Source of the DNA: Amycolatopsis sp. GM8
GTDB lineage: Bacteria; Actinomycetota; Actinomycetes; Mycobacteriales; Pseudonocardiaceae
Length of the DNA stretch: 64,000 nucleotides
Assembly (NCBI RefSeq): GCF_021653975.1
Contig: NZ_JAJKFK010000007.1
Location: 62,001 to 126,000 of the forward strand
Direction of reading: 5' to 3'
The translations under genes and the position numbers were made by a program. Under the pieces are notes generated by a model. That model saw only the letters and a list, made by a program, of their open reading frames with translations, was not told the DNA's origin and ran no database searches. Of the stretch, positions 38,814-49,124 are shown piece after piece. Within the stretch, counting starts at the first letter, position 1. Each line of letters begins with the position of its first letter.

Positions 38814-39722
38814 CTACTCATCACTTCCTACAGCGGCGAGCGCATCGGCCCCACCGACGATTTCGCTGATCTCCTGGGTGATCTGAGCCTGCCGCGCCTG
38901 GTTGGCCAGCCGGGTGTAGGTGTTCACCAGATCGTTGGCGTTGTCGGACGCCGCCTTCATGGCCGTCCGGCGGGCGGCCAGCTCCGACGCCGCCGACTCC
39001 AGCAACGCCGAGAAGATCCGCGTGTTGACGTATTTCGGCAGCAGGGCCGACAGCAGCTTGTCCGCGCTGGGCTCGAACTCGTACGAGGGCAGCAGGTCCG
39101 CCGCCGCCGGCGGCTGCTCCTGCTCCGCGGTGTACTCGATTTCCAGCGGGGCGACGCGCTTGGCCGTGGGCACCTGGCTGAGCATGGAGCGGAACTCGGT
39201 GTACACGATGTGCACCTCGTCCACGCCGGCCTCGGCCAGGAACGACTCGGTGAGCGCGTTGCCCGCGACCGCCGCGTTCTCGTAGTGCGGCTGGTCGGAG
39301 AAACCGGTCCAGCTGCCCGCGACCTCGCGGCCCCGGAACTTGTAGTAGTTCAGGCCCTTGCCACCGATGACATACACCGACGGCTCCTTGCCCTCCTTGC
39401 GCAGCAAGGAAAGCAGCTCTTCGGTGGCCCGCAGCACGTTGGTGTTGTAACCACCGCACAGACCCTTGTCACTGGTCACCACCAGCACCGCGGCCCGCGT
39501 CGGGTTGACCCGCTCCACCAGGAACGGATCGTCCAAATTGGACGCCGCGCCGGCCAGCGCCGAGAGCACCTTGGTGATCTCGGTCGAGTAGGGCCGGGAG
39601 GCCGCCACCCGCGCCTGCGCGCGGCCGATGCGCGAGGTGGCGATCAGCTCCATCGCCTTGGTGATCTTGCCGATCGATTTCGTCGCCCGGATCTTTGCCC
39701 GGAGCTCGCGAAGTTGCGCCAT
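38814..39722 (-). CDS. atpG: ATP synthase gamma subunit
   Basis: 302-residue rotor shaft. The N-terminal helix starts [25 protein letters not shown], in two readable parts, and the C-terminal helix includes [21 protein letters not shown]. The [13 protein letters not shown] strand-loop is the family landmark. The stretch at about 195-215 ([16 protein letters not shown]) fits the actinobacterial extra loop seen in mycobacterial gamma. It lies between atpA (11 bp) and atpD (no gap). Confidence 0.95.
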   Translation of the reverse strand: MAQLRELRAKIRATKSIGKITKAMELIATSRIGRAQARVAASRPYSTEITKVLSALAGAASNLDDPFLVERVNPTRAAVLVVTSDKGLCGGYNTNVLRATEELLSLLRKEGKEPSVYVIGGKGLNYYKFRGREVAGSWTGFSDQPHYENAAVAGNALTESFLAEAGVDEVHIVYTEFRSMLSQVPTAKRVAPLEIEYTAEQEQPPAAADLLPSYEFEPSADKLLSALLPKYVNTRIFSALLESAASELAARRTAMKAASDNANDLVNTYTRLANQARQAQITQEISEIVGGADALAAVGSDE

Positions 39723-39733
39723 CAGCTATCCGG

Positions 39734-41377
39734 TCAGTTCTTCGGGGCGGGCTTGTTGACCTTGACGGTCTCCTGCCCGACCTGGTCGGCGTCCATGGCC
39801 TCGGCTTCGGCCTCGTTGACCAGCCGGCCGCCTTCCGAGGTGGTGAAGCCCTTCTTGAACTCGTTGGTCCCCGCGACGACGCGCTCGGCCAGATCCTCCG
39901 ACCACTTACCCTTGTCGCGGATCTCGGCGAGGATGTCGTCGTGCTTGTGGCGCAGGTTCTCCAGCAGCTCGTGGTTGAACCGCGCGACGTCGTCGACCGG
40001 CACGTCGTCGAAGTGCCCGTTGGTCCCGAGGAACACCGTGAGGACCTGCTGCTCGACCGGCACCGGCGAGTACTGGGGCTGCTTGAGCACCTCGTACAGG
40101 CGGACACCGCGGTCCAGCTGGGCACGTGAGGTCGGGTCCAGGTCGGAGGCGAAGGCGGCGAACGCCTGCAGCTCCTGGTACTGCGAAAGGTCGATCCGCA
40201 GCGAGCCCGAGACCGTCTTCATGGCCTTGATCTGCGCGTCACCACCGACCCGGGAGACCGACGTGGTCACGTCGACCGCCGGGCGCTGGCCCGAGTTGAA
40301 CAGGTCCGACTGGAAGAAGCACTGGCCGTCGGTGATCGAGATGACGTTCGTCGGGATGTAGGCCGAGATGTCGTTGGCCTTGGTCTCGATGATCGGCAGC
40401 CCGGTCAGCGAGCCGCCGCCCAGCTCGTCGGACAGCTTCGCGCACCGCTCGAGCAGGCGCGAGTGCAAGTAGAAGACGTCGCCGGGGTACGCCTCGCGGC
40501 CCGGCGGGCGGCGCAGCAGCAGCGAGATCGCGCGGTAGGCGTCGGCCTGCTTGGACAGGTCGTCGAACACGATCAGCACGTGCTTGCCCTGGTACATCCA
40601 GTGCTGGCCGAGTGCCGAGCCGGTGTAGGGGGCGAGCCACTTGAAGCCGGCCGAGTCCGAGGCCGGGGCGGCCACGATCGTCGTGTACTGCAGTGCGCCC
40701 GCGTCCTCCAGGGACTTGCGCACACCGGCGATGGTCGAGCCCTTCTGGCCGACCGCGACGTAGATGCAACGGACCTGCTTCGACGGGTCGCCGCTGTCCC
40801 AGTTCGCCTTCTGGTTGATGATCGTGTCCACGCAGACCGCCGTCTTGCCGGTCTTGCGGTCACCGATGATCAGCTGGCGCTGGCCGCGGCCGATCGGCGT
40901 CATCGCGTCGATCGCGGTGATCCCGGTCTGCAGCGGCTCCGACACCGGCTGCCGCTGCACCACCGAAGCGGCCTGCAGCTCCAGCGCGCGCCGCTCGGTC
41001 GAGGCGATGTCGCCGAGGCCGTCGATCGGTGCGCCCAGGGGGTCGATGACCCGGCCGAGGAAGTCCTCGCCGACCGGGATCGACAGGATCTGCCCGGTCC
41101 GCTTGACCTCCTGGCCCTCTTCGATCTTCTCGTAGTTACCCAGGATCACGACGCCGATCCGGCGCGGTTCCAGGTTCTGCGCGACGCCGAGGATGCCGCC
41201 GGGGAACTCCAGCAGCTCGTTCGCCATGGTCGAGGGCAGGCCCTCCACGTGCGCGACGCCGTCGCCGGTGTCCACGACGAAGCCGACCTCTTCCCGGCTC
41301 ACGTCGGGTGAGTAACTCGAGACGTAGTTCTCGATCGCGCTACGGATCTCGTCCGAGGAGATCGTCAGCTCCGCCAT
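39734..41377 (-). CDS. atpA: ATP synthase alpha subunit
   Basis: 547-residue non-catalytic F1 subunit. P-loop [10 protein letters not shown] near 172, then [20 protein letters not shown] and the visual R in SVSRVGG. The C-terminal extension beyond about 510 ([17 protein letters not shown] and Lys/Pro-rich end) matches the actinobacterial tail that restrains ATP hydrolysis in mycobacteria. It lies 58 bp downstream of atpH. Confidence 0.96.
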   Translation of the reverse strand: MAELTISSDEIRSAIENYVSSYSPDVSREEVGFVVDTGDGVAHVEGLPSTMANELLEFPGGILGVAQNLEPRRIGVVILGNYEKIEEGQEVKRTGQILSIPVGEDFLGRVIDPLGAPIDGLGDIASTERRALELQAASVVQRQPVSEPLQTGITAIDAMTPIGRGQRQLIIGDRKTGKTAVCVDTIINQKANWDSGDPSKQVRCIYVAVGQKGSTIAGVRKSLEDAGALQYTTIVAAPASDSAGFKWLAPYTGSALGQHWMYQGKHVLIVFDDLSKQADAYRAISLLLRRPPGREAYPGDVFYLHSRLLERCAKLSDELGGGSLTGLPIIETKANDISAYIPTNVISITDGQCFFQSDLFNSGQRPAVDVTTSVSRVGGDAQIKAMKTVSGSLRIDLSQYQELQAFAAFASDLDPTSRAQLDRGVRLYEVLKQPQYSPVPVEQQVLTVFLGTNGHFDDVPVDDVARFNHELLENLRHKHDDILAEIRDKGKWSEDLAERVVAGTNEFKKGFTTSEGGRLVNEAEAEAMDADQVGQETVKVNKPAPKN

Positions 41378-41435
41378 GTCGTTCCCGCTCTCGCTTCGTT
41401 CTTACCTGTATCCAAAGTCTGTGTTGCCCGCCGTG

Positions 41436-42266
41436 TCACGCGAGCTGCCTGCGCAGTGTCGCGATCCGGCCGGCCGCGCTGCCGTCGATGACCTCGTCAC
41501 CGACGCGGACGACGAGCCCGCCGCCGAGCCGGGGGTCCACCTCGACGTGCAGGGCGATCGGCCGCCCGTAGATCCCGTGCAGTTTCTCGGCCAGCTGATC
41601 TTGCTGCTGGGCGGAAAGGGCGCTCGCGCTGACGACGTAGGCGACGGAGCGCCGGCGCCGTTCCGCGGCCAGCTTGACCAGCTGGTCCAGGCCGAACCCG
41701 ACACCGCGGCCGGTCCGGCGGGCGACCACCTGCTCGACCAGTGCCAGGCTCACCGCACCGACCTTGCCGTCGAGGAGTTCGCGCACCAGCTTGCGCTTGG
41801 CCGCCACGGGCGCCATCGCGTCCGAAAGCGCCTGTTCGAGTTCGGGCTCACCGACCACGATACGAGCAATCCGGAACAACTCGTCCTCGACAGTGTCCAG
41901 GTTCCCGGCCTTTTCCGCGCTGGTCAACAACGCGGTGCGACCGAGGTCCTCGAGACCGTCCAGCAGCTCCCGCGGGCTGGACCACCGCTGGCCGACCGCG
42001 GCGTCGAGCACCCGCAGCGCGGGCGCGGACACCTTGCCGGTCAGCAGCGACGAGACCAGGCGCTTGCGGGCCTCCGGGTCGGAGGATCCGTCGCCGAGTG
42101 CCCGGCGCAGCCCGATCTCCGCGGTCAGCAGGTCGACCACGGAGAACAGCTCCGTACCGAGGGCCTCCGGTCGCACACCGGCCTGGCCGAGCACCTCGTC
42201 GAGAGTGCGCCCGGCCTCGGCGAGTGCTTCGCGGCTGGCGGCGTGCAGTGATGTCGGGCTAGTCAT
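41436..42266 (-). CDS. atpH: ATP synthase delta subunit
   Basis: 276-residue peripheral-stalk subunit. The OSCP/delta signature is the C-terminal VDPRLGGGLVVRVGDEVIDG. It is about 100 residues longer than Escherichia coli delta, as in many actinomycetes, but it is not the mycobacterial b-delta fusion since it lacks an N-terminal membrane helix. ATG at 42266 lies 6 bp after atpF. Confidence 0.93.
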   Translation of the reverse strand: MTSPTSLHAASREALAEAGRTLDEVLGQAGVRPEALGTELFSVVDLLTAEIGLRRALGDGSSDPEARKRLVSSLLTGKVSAPALRVLDAAVGQRWSSPRELLDGLEDLGRTALLTSAEKAGNLDTVEDELFRIARIVVGEPELEQALSDAMAPVAAKRKLVRELLDGKVGAVSLALVEQVVARRTGRGVGFGLDQLVKLAAERRRRSVAYVVSASALSAQQQDQLAEKLHGIYGRPIALHVEVDPRLGGGLVVRVGDEVIDGSAAGRIATLRRQLA

Positions 42267-42272
42267 CGGCCC

Positions 42273-42821
42273 TTACTTCCCCGCGCCGTTGCCGCTGCCG
42301 AGCTCGGCGAGGAAACGGTCGACCGTGCCGCGGCGCCGCGCGTCGTCCTCGAGGGACTCGCCGACGATCCGGCTGGCCAGCTCGACCGAGTTCCGGCCCA
42401 GTTCGGCCCGCAGTTCGGCGACGATCTGTGCCTTCTGGGCCTGCAGCGCGGCGTGGCCCTGCGCGATGATGCGCGCGGCCTCGTCCTGTGCCTCGGCCCG
42501 CAACTCTTCCTTGATGCGCTCGGCCTCGAGCCGCGCGTCGTCGCGGATCTTCGCCGCCTCGGAGTAGGCGTCGGCGAGCTGGGCCTTGTACCGGGCCAGC
42601 GCCTCCTCCGCCTCAGCCTCCGCCTTTTCGGCCTTCTCGATGCCGCCCTCGATCTTGGCGGTCCGCTCCTCGTAGAGCTTCTCGAACCGCGGCACCGCGA
42701 ACTTCCACAGCAGGAACAGCAGGATCAGGAAGGCGACGAGGCCGAGAATGATCTCGCTGGGGTGCGGCAGCACCGGGTTCGGCGCTTGCTCCGCAGCGAG
42801 CAGGATCTGGGTCTTCACCAC
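42273..42821 (-). CDS. atpF: ATP synthase b subunit
   Basis: 182-residue peripheral-stalk subunit. One N-terminal membrane helix (24-44: ILGLVAFLILLFLLWKFAVP) and then a long charged coiled coil (EKLYEERTAKIEGGIEKAEK onward). GTG at 42821 has AAGGAG upstream. It joins delta to the a/c ring. Confidence 0.95.
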   Translation of the reverse strand: MVKTQILLAAEQAPNPVLPHPSEIILGLVAFLILLFLLWKFAVPRFEKLYEERTAKIEGGIEKAEKAEAEAEEALARYKAQLADAYSEAAKIRDDARLEAERIKEELRAEAQDEAARIIAQGHAALQAQKAQIVAELRAELGRNSVELASRIVGESLEDDARRRGTVDRFLAELGSGNGAGK

Positions 42822-42851
42822 AACGACACTCCTTAAACGTGAGCGGGAAAC

Positions 42852-43109
42852 TCAGGCGTTGGAGGCGATGAAGTAGATGACCAGGCCGATCAGCGCGAGC
42901 ACCTCGGTAAGCACGAAGGTGGTCCACGCGATACCCATCAGCTTGCCCTGCGCCTCCGGCTGACGAGCGGTGCCGTTGATGACCGCGGCCCAGATCAGAC
43001 CCACACCGATACCGGGGCCGATCGCACCCAGGCCGTAGCCGATCGCGGCGAGACCGGGGTTGAGGTTCACAGCGGCTTCCGTGGCCTGGGCAAGAACGAT
43101 GTTGCTCAC
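42852..43109 (-). CDS. atpE: ATP synthase c subunit
   Basis: 85-residue hairpin of two helices. The proton-carrying carboxylate is the Glu in [12 protein letters not shown], and the glycine-rich first helix is [22 protein letters not shown] at 43109 has AAAGGGAAG 6 nt upstream. This ring subunit is the bedaquiline target in mycobacteria. Confidence 0.95.
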   Translation of the reverse strand: MSNIVLAQATEAAVNLNPGLAAIGYGLGAIGPGIGVGLIWAAVINGTARQPEAQGKLMGIAWTTFVLTEVLALIGLVIYFIASNA

Positions 43110-43176
43110 TTGGTACTTCCCTTTCAGTCGGTCCGCGGTCAGTGTGCGGATCGGGGCTTGCGGTTTTCGTTGCCTG

Positions 43177-43974
43177 TCAGTGGTCTTCGGCGAGTGCCGC
43201 GCCGATGTAGTTGGCGGACAGCACCGCGAACACATATGCCTGGACGACCTGGATCAGCGCCTCGACGAAGATCATCAGGATCGCGAAGAGGAACGAGACG
43301 ACCGAAACCGGCTTCGAGATGACGCCACCGGCCTGGGTCAGCAGGTACTCACCACCGATGGTGAACACCAGGATGATCAGGTGACCGGCGAACATGGCGG
43401 CGAACACCCGGATGGCGAGGGTGATCGGGTTGAGCACGAACTTCTGCAGGAACTCGATGGGAGTCAGCAGGAAGTAGATCGCCAGCGGGGCGCCCGGCGG
43501 GACGGTCGCGTGCTTGAGATAGCCCACGAAACCGTGCCGCTTGAAGCCCACGAAGTGGTAGACGGGGTAAACAACGAGCAGCGACAAGGCGATCGGGTAG
43601 CCGATGTGCGCCAGCGTCGGGAACTGCAGGATCGGGATGATCCCGAACACGTTGTTCACCAGCACGAAGCTGAACAAGCTGAGTACGAGCGGGATGTACG
43701 GCTTGAAATCCTTCGAACCGATCTGCTCACGAGCGATGCCGTTGCGCGCGAAGTCGTAGATGTACTCGGCGGCGAACTGGCCCTTGCTCGGCACGATCTT
43801 CAGCTTGCGAGAGCTGATCAGGAAGTATGCCGCGATGATGATCACCGACAGCACGACGAGAATCATCGGCTTCGTTACGCCGCCGAAGATCGGCGGCAGG
43901 TCGAAATCTCCGGCACCGGGAGGCGTGAAGGCCGTCAAGGCACTGCCGCCCTCGGTTACTACCAGCGCGCCCAA
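43177..43974 (-). CDS. atpB: ATP synthase a subunit
   Basis: 265-residue membrane stator subunit with five to six helices. The essential Arg lies in [17 protein letters not shown]. It starts with TTG at 43974 ([10 protein letters not shown]), supported by AAGGAG 5 nt upstream, so translation may be modest. A 311-bp leader separates it from the upstream membrane protein gene. Confidence 0.94.
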   Translation of the reverse strand: MGALVVTEGGSALTAFTPPGAGDFDLPPIFGGVTKPMILVVLSVIIIAAYFLISSRKLKIVPSKGQFAAEYIYDFARNGIAREQIGSKDFKPYIPLVLSLFSFVLVNNVFGIIPILQFPTLAHIGYPIALSLLVVYPVYHFVGFKRHGFVGYLKHATVPPGAPLAIYFLLTPIEFLQKFVLNPITLAIRVFAAMFAGHLIILVFTIGGEYLLTQAGGVISKPVSVVSFLFAILMIFVEALIQVVQAYVFAVLSANYIGAALAEDH

Positions 43975-44285
43975 CTGGGCTCCTTCCGGTTCTCCCGGCC
44001 GGCGTTCACTCCGCCGGGGGAATCGTCACGATCTGGACTTAACGTACCCGACACGTTTCGGGTAGTTGGAAGCGGCTCCCGTCAGTGAACCGGGGGTTAA
44101 CAATCAGCCACCGGGGGAGTTCAGCGTTACGTTCCCGAAGACGAGTCCAGAACGACCGATGCCCGAGGCTCCATCACGATCGCCACAGTGCTGGTCGGGG
44201 TTCCGCCATCGGGAGCGCGGCCGGTACCCGCCTCCACGATCCGGACGATACCAGCCGGTATACGGCTGCCGTACGGGCGTACTCC
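43975..44285 (-). promoter_or_regulatory. atpB leader / intergenic region
   Basis: No gene is supported in these 311 bp. A perfect hairpin TACCCGA-cacgtt-TCGGGTA lies at 44045-44064, about 70 bp upstream of atpB, and a palindrome GTACGggCGTAC lies near 44272-44283. No convincing -35/-10 pair was found, though a promoter for the atp operon is expected here. Confidence 0.4.
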
Positions 44286-44726
44286 TTAAGACTCCGACGC
44301 GGGAATGATGGTCGGAATCCTGGTCCGGCGGAAAGCCACGAACTCGGCGGCGGCCCAGACGAGAATGACCGCCAGCATCGTGAACGCCAGCGCTTTCGAA
44401 TGCAGGAACGATACGTGCCGCAGTCCCATCATCACGCCGAGTAGCACCAGGATCTTCACGATGTAGCCGCCGAGCGACACGGCCATCACGGCCATCGGGT
44501 CCATCGCGGCGGTCCTGCGCATCATCCACAGCGTCACCAGCGAGGAGGCGAACGCGACGGCGCCTCCGGCGATCGCGCCGAACAGGCCGGGCAGCCCGAC
44601 CAGGATCAGCGACACCACCGCACCGATCACGACGGTGGCCACCGCCGGCCAGAGCGCACCCCGGTACATCGCGTCCGCGAGCTTGAGCACGGACTGGGCG
44701 TGCGGGTTTTCGGTCTTCTCGGTCAT
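44286..44726 (-). CDS. AtpI-like membrane protein (Rv1303-type)
   Basis: 146 residues with four hydrophobic segments (about 27-45, 48-66, 78-100, 112-130). In position and size it matches the small membrane protein preceding atpB in actinomycetes, comparable to AtpI, which helps assemble the c-ring. It overlaps wecA by 4 bp. Confidence 0.8.
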   Translation of the reverse strand: MTEKTENPHAQSVLKLADAMYRGALWPAVATVVIGAVVSLILVGLPGLFGAIAGGAVAFASSLVTLWMMRRTAAMDPMAVMAVSLGGYIVKILVLLGVMMGLRHVSFLHSKALAFTMLAVILVWAAAEFVAFRRTRIPTIIPASES

Positions 44727-45886
44727 GACACTCCCTGCTGGTTCCTCGACCTCAGTCTAGGGATGACCGAAACGATGATCGCGAGCACCAGTCCCGCGCC
44801 GACGATCCACAGCACCACGGCGGTATCGAACAGGGTCAGCGAAACGGCACCGAAACCGAGTAGCCCGGCCCACAGATAAATCAGCAGCACGGCCCGGCGC
44901 TGGGAGTGCCCGATTTCCAGCAGCCGGTGGTGCAGGTGCATCTTGTCCGCAGCGAACGGGCTCTCGCCGCGCCGGGTGCGCCGGATGATGGCCATCAGCA
45001 GGTCCAGCACCGGCAGGAACAGCACCGCGACCACGACCAGCAGCGGGGACAGCAGCGCGAGCGCGTCCGAGCCGCCGAACCGGGTGTAGTTGATCTTGCC
45101 GGACGCCGAGGTGGTGGCGCCGGCCAGCATCAGGCCGATCATCATCGAGCCGGAGTCGCCCATGAAGATCTTCGCGGGCTGGAAGTTGTGCGGCAGGAAG
45201 CCCAGGCACGCGCCGGCGAGCGTGGCCGCGATCAGCGCCGGCGGGTACGTGCCCACGTCGCCGCCCGCGGAGTTGAGCAGGCCGAGCGAGAACGCGCAGG
45301 TCGCCGTCGCGGCGATGAAACCGAGGCCGGCGGCGAGCCCGTCGAGGCCGTCGACGAAGTTCATCGCGTTCACCAGCAACACCACCAGCACCACCATCAG
45401 CAGGCTGCCCTGGTTGGAATCGAGCGTGATGACCTGGCCCAGCGCGGCGCCGTTGCCGCCCCACGGCACCCAGAACACGTTCCACTGCACGCCGAAGATG
45501 ACCAGGATGCCCGCGCACAGCACCTGCCCGGCGAGCTTGGTCCAGGCGTCGATCTCGAACCGGTCGTCGACGGCGCCGATCAGCACGATCACGCCGCCGC
45601 CGATCAGCACGCCGATCGGGTCGAGCGAGTACTCGAAGGCGCGGCGCAGCACGGGCAGCTGGTGCGCCATCGCCATGCCGCCGGCCACGCCGAGGTACAT
45701 CGCGAGGCCACCCATCCGCGGGATCGGGATGACGTGCACGTCGCGCGCGCGGGGGTTGGCGATGGCGCCCACCCGGATCGCGAACCGGCGGACGAGGCCG
45801 GTGAGCAGGAAGGTCAGGGTCGTCGAGATGAGCCCGACGAGGATGTACTCCTTGATGGGGAGCCCGGCTGTGGCGATGGGAGTCAT
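44723..45886 (-). CDS. wecA: Polyprenyl-phosphate GlcNAc-1-phosphate transferase WecA (Rfe)
   Basis: 387-residue membrane enzyme with about 11 helices that starts arabinogalactan linkage-unit synthesis by adding GlcNAc-1-P to decaprenyl phosphate. Motifs: GAVDDRFEIDAWTKLAGQ (DD metal site), NAMNFVDGLDGLAAG, KIFMGDSGSMMIG, HLHHRLLEIGHSQRRAV. ATG at 45886 overlaps the sua5 stop by one base. In M. tuberculosis the same gene (Rv1302) sits here. Confidence 0.93.
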   Translation of the reverse strand: MTPIATAGLPIKEYILVGLISTTLTFLLTGLVRRFAIRVGAIANPRARDVHVIPIPRMGGLAMYLGVAGGMAMAHQLPVLRRAFEYSLDPIGVLIGGGVIVLIGAVDDRFEIDAWTKLAGQVLCAGILVIFGVQWNVFWVPWGGNGAALGQVITLDSNQGSLLMVVLVVLLVNAMNFVDGLDGLAAGLGFIAATATCAFSLGLLNSAGGDVGTYPPALIAATLAGACLGFLPHNFQPAKIFMGDSGSMMIGLMLAGATTSASGKINYTRFGGSDALALLSPLLVVVAVLFLPVLDLLMAIIRRTRRGESPFAADKMHLHHRLLEIGHSQRRAVLLIYLWAGLLGFGAVSLTLFDTAVVLWIVGAGLVLAIIVSVIPRLRSRNQQGVS

Positions 45887-46536
45887 CAGGACGGGACGGT
45901 CACCGGGAAACCGAGCACCTCGGACACCGCGTCGGCACTCACCGCACCCGCACGCAGCAGGACGGGTTCGTTGCCGGTCAGGTCGACGATGCTGGAGGGG
46001 ACGGGGTCGCCGCTCGGACCGCCGTCGAGGTACACCGCGACGGACTCGCCGAGCTGGTCCTGGGCGTCCTGGGCGTTCGCCGCGGGCGGCTGCCCGGACA
46101 CGTTCGCGCTCGACACGGCCATCGGGCCGACGTCGCGCAGCAGTTCCAGCGCGACCGGGTGCAGCGGCATCCGCAGCATCACCGTGCCGCGCGTGCTGCC
46201 GAGGTCCCACTGCAGGCTCGGCGCGTGCGGCAGCACCAGTGAGAGGTCACCGGGCCAGAACGCCTCGATCAAAGCCCTTGCCTGCGGCGGCATTCCCAGC
46301 ACCAGGCCGTCCACTGTGGACCACGAACCGACCAGCACACCGACCGGCATGTCCGGCCCGCGGTGCTTGGCCTGCAGCAGCGAACGCACCGCGCCGGCGT
46401 CGAACGCGTCCGCGCCGATGCCGTACACCGTGTCGGTCGGCAGCACGACGAGCCGGCTCGAACGCACCGCCCCCGCGGCCGCCGCCAACCCCTCGGCCCG
46501 TGATTCCGGCCGGCCGCAGTCGTACACCGCACTCAT
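45886..46536 (-). CDS. Threonylcarbamoyl-AMP synthase (Sua5/YrdC)
   Basis: 216-residue enzyme that makes threonylcarbamoyl-AMP for the t6A modification of tRNAs reading ANN codons. It is the YrdC-core type: RLVVLPTDTVYGIGADAF at the start, then KHRGPDMPVGVLV and SSANVSGQPPA. It lacks the C-terminal Sua5 extension. It is 45 bp downstream of prmC. Confidence 0.93.
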   Translation of the reverse strand: MSAVYDCGRPESRAEGLAAAAGAVRSSRLVVLPTDTVYGIGADAFDAGAVRSLLQAKHRGPDMPVGVLVGSWSTVDGLVLGMPPQARALIEAFWPGDLSLVLPHAPSLQWDLGSTRGTVMLRMPLHPVALELLRDVGPMAVSSANVSGQPPAANAQDAQDQLGESVAVYLDGGPSGDPVPSSIVDLTGNEPVLLRAGAVSADAVSEVLGFPVTVPS

Positions 46537-46581
46537 GGCCCAGAGACTATTCGGCGGCCTGTGATGCTTTCGTTGCGGGTC

Positions 46582-47454
46582 CTAAGCGCGGCGGGCGGTG
46601 ACGAACCGCGGGCGGCCGGCCAGATCCCGGTGGTCCCGGACATCGGTGAGGACCTTGCGCGAGGTGACGATCGCGGGCGCCGCCGCGCCGTGGGAGTCGT
46701 CGTGCTCGATCGCCATGCCGCCGCCGGGCCTGAGCAGCCGCGCCGCGGTCGCGACGGCCTGGCGGATCACCGCGAGCCCGCCCTCGGCGGCGAACACGGC
46801 CTGCGCCGGGTCGTAGTCGATCACCTCGGGCGGCAGCTCGCCGCCCGGCGGGACATACGGCGGGTTGCACACCACGAGATCCACGAGCCCGTCCAGTTCG
46901 GCGAAGATCGTGTTGTCGCCGACATCGCCCGAGTACAGCCGGATCGGCGTATCACCGTCGGCGGCGCGGGCGTCGGCGTTGTGGCGTGCCCAGGCGAGCG
47001 CGTTCGGATCGATGTCGACGGCATAGACCACCGCGTCCGGCCGGGCGTGCGCGAACGCGAGCGCGAGCGCGCCCGAGCCGGTGCACAGGTCGACGACCAC
47101 CGGGTACTCGCGGTGCTCGAGCAGGTGCAGGCCCCATTCCAGGAGCAGCTCGGTCTCGGGCCGCGGGATGAACACGCCGAGGCCGACGCTGACGGTGATG
47201 TCGCCGAGCGCGGCCCACCCGGTCAGGTGTTGCAGCGGCACCCGTTTGGCCCGCTGGGCGACGAGCTGCCCGATCGCCTCGATCACGGGCGGATCGACGA
47301 GCGGGATCAACGGCAGCCGCCCGCGCTCCACCCCGAGCACATGCGCGGCGAGCAGTTCGGCGTCGGTCCGCGGGGACGCGACGCCGGCCTGCTCCAGGAG
47401 CCTGGTCGCCTCGAGGATCGCCAGACGCAAGGGTTGCCGCTTCACGGTGCTCAC
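46582..47454 (-). CDS. prmC: Release-factor glutamine methyltransferase PrmC
   Basis: 290-residue SAM-dependent enzyme that methylates the GGQ glutamine of release factors. SAM motif VVDLCTGSGALALAFA and the catalytic NPPYVPPGGELPPEV are visible. The N-terminal helical domain includes RTDAELLAAHVL. ATG at 47454 follows the vapBC relic; in relatives prmC follows prfA directly. Confidence 0.95.
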   Translation of the reverse strand: MSTVKRQPLRLAILEATRLLEQAGVASPRTDAELLAAHVLGVERGRLPLIPLVDPPVIEAIGQLVAQRAKRVPLQHLTGWAALGDITVSVGLGVFIPRPETELLLEWGLHLLEHREYPVVVDLCTGSGALALAFAHARPDAVVYAVDIDPNALAWARHNADARAADGDTPIRLYSGDVGDNTIFAELDGLVDLVVCNPPYVPPGGELPPEVIDYDPAQAVFAAEGGLAVIRQAVATAARLLRPGGGMAIEHDDSHGAAAPAIVTSRKVLTDVRDHRDLAGRPRFVTARRA

Positions 47455-47490
47455 TTTCCCACAAGCGGCTGTGGAACTCGCGCATCCCGG

Positions 47491-47950
47491 TCAGCTGACG
47501 GGCACGAGTTCGACGACCTCGCGGACATCGGGTGCGAGGCCCCGGGTGAGGCCTCGGTCGAATGTGGCGAGCGTGCCTCCGTTGCGCACGGCCAGCGCGG
47601 CGAGATGAACGTCGATGACCTGTTGATGGCTGCCGAGCCGATGCAAATCGAACGGAGGCTCGCGTCAGGGATGACTTTCTTGTTCGACGACACGATTGTC
47701 GAACCACCGGCGAGCCGGTCGGTGGTGAAGGTGATTCGGCCAAGCCAAGGCGATGAGGACGTTGACGTCCAGCAGCGCGCTCACGGGATTACTCGTCAAG
47801 AGCCTGGCGCACCATGTCGGGGGTGATCGGGCTGGCATCCGGTGGTACGTCAAAAGTCGGAAAGTCAGTTCCCTCTCGCCGCACGGGGACAAGTCCGCGG
47901 CGAGCCAACTCGGAAACGACCGATCCGAGAGAACGCCCTTCGGCATCAGC
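47491..47950 (-). pseudogene. Decayed vapBC module between prfA and prmC
   Basis: A VapB remnant reads EGRSLGSVVSELARRGLV then PDASPITPDMVRQALDE and stops at 47789; its N-terminus is lost against prfA. Four bases later VapC starts (GTG at 47784) with VSALLDVNVLIALAWPNH, but meets an in-frame TGA at 47667-47665 after 39 codons. The same frame resumes as PPFDLHRLGSHQQVIDVHLA and ends NGGTLATFDRGL...VELVPVS at 47491. About 50 residues of the PIN centre are missing, so it is a nonsense-plus-deletion relic. Confidence 0.75.
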
Positions 47951-47965
47951 GCATCACATCGTTGA

Positions 47966-49036
47966 TCAGGAACCGGCCGCGGCGAGCCGCTCCTCGCGGT
48001 CCGCGGTCGCCAGTGCGTCGAGCACCGCGCCGAGTTCTCCGTCCAGCACCTGGTCCAGGTTGTACGCCTTGTAGTTGACCCGGTGATCGGAAATCCGGTT
48101 CTCCGGGAAGTTGTAGGTGCGCACCCGCTCGGACCGGTCCACGGTGCGGACCTGCGAGCGCCGCGCGTCGGCCGCCTTGCTGGCGGCCTCTTCCTCGGCC
48201 AGCGCCTGCAGGCGGGCCTGCAGCACCTGGATCGCGCGCGCCCGGTTCTGGATCTGTGACTTCTCGTTCTGGCACGACACCACGATCCCGGTCGGCAGGT
48301 GCGTCACGCGAACCGCCGAGTCGGTGGTGTTGACGCTCTGCCCACCCGGGCCCGACGAGCGGAAGACGTCGATGCGCAGGTCGTTCGGGTCGATCTCGAC
48401 CTCGACCTCTTCGGGCTCGGGGTAGATGAGCACGCCCGCGGCGGAGGTGTGGATCCGGCCCTGCGACTCGGTCGCAGGTACCCGCTGGACGCGGTGCACA
48501 CCGCCCTCGAACTTCAGCCGCGACCACACCCCGTCGGCGTCGCTTCCCTTGCTCTTCAAGGAAAGTGTGACGTCCTTGTAGCCACCGAGGTCCGAATCGA
48601 CCGAGTCGAGCACCTCGGCCTTCCAGCCGTGCCGCTCGGCGTAACGCAGGTACATGCGCAGCAGATCGCCCGCGAACAGCGCGGACTCCTCGCCGCCCTC
48701 CCCCGACTTGATCTCCATCACGACATCCGAGCCGTCGTACGGGTCGCGCGGCAGCAGCAACTCGGTGAGCCGCGACTCCAGCGCCGGGATGCGCGCGGCG
48801 ATCTCCTGCGCTTCGGCCGCGAACGCCGAGTCCTCGTGCGCCAGCTCCTGCGCGGCGGCCAGGTCGTCGCGGGCGGTGTCCAGCTCGCCGATCGCCTTGA
48901 TCACCGGGCTCAGCTCGGCGTAACGCCGGCCCAGCTTGCGCGCGCGGTTCTGGTCGGCGTGCACCGCCGGGTCCGCGAGCTGCTTCTCCAGCTCCGCGTA
49001 CTCGTCACGCAACCCGCGCAGGGAAGACGAATCCAC
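47966..49036 (-). CDS. prfA: Peptide chain release factor 1
   Basis: 356-residue factor for UAA and UAG. Stop-codon recognition motif PAT is in [15 protein letters not shown]; the catalytic GGQ is in [22 protein letters not shown] at 49036 has AGAGG 7 nt upstream. Its 3' end is followed by the vapB relic. Confidence 0.96.
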   Translation of the reverse strand: MDSSSLRGLRDEYAELEKQLADPAVHADQNRARKLGRRYAELSPVIKAIGELDTARDDLAAAQELAHEDSAFAAEAQEIAARIPALESRLTELLLPRDPYDGSDVVMEIKSGEGGEESALFAGDLLRMYLRYAERHGWKAEVLDSVDSDLGGYKDVTLSLKSKGSDADGVWSRLKFEGGVHRVQRVPATESQGRIHTSAAGVLIYPEPEEVEVEIDPNDLRIDVFRSSGPGGQSVNTTDSAVRVTHLPTGIVVSCQNEKSQIQNRARAIQVLQARLQALAEEEAASKAADARRSQVRTVDRSERVRTYNFPENRISDHRVNYKAYNLDQVLDGELGAVLDALATADREERLAAAGS

Positions 49037-49073
49037 TTCACGACCTCTGTTTCGGCGAACAACTGCTGGACAT

Positions 49074-49116
49074 CAAAAACGGCGCCCGCCCCCGGTGTCC
49101 GGGTGGCGGGCGCCGT
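49074..49116 (-). terminator. Intrinsic terminator after rpmE
   Basis: A 12-bp perfect GC stem (49079-49090 with 49105-49116) has an inner CCCGG/CCGGG stem. On the minus strand it is followed by GTTTTTGATG. Unusually complete for a GC-rich actinomycete, it lies 8 bp after the rpmE stop. Confidence 0.8.
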
Positions 49117-49124
49117 CGATCAAG

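Noticed and set aside
41436-42266. Mycobacterial-style b-delta fusion
   Set aside because: The protein lacks an N-terminal membrane helix and atpF is a separate complete gene, so this is an ordinary long actinomycete delta subunit.
47665-47946. Apparent 93-residue protein containing a PIN N-terminus
   Set aside because: Its first half comes from a different frame of the antitoxin relic and its PIN part is cut off by TGA. The same frame continues into the rest of the PIN fold, so it is a broken gene.
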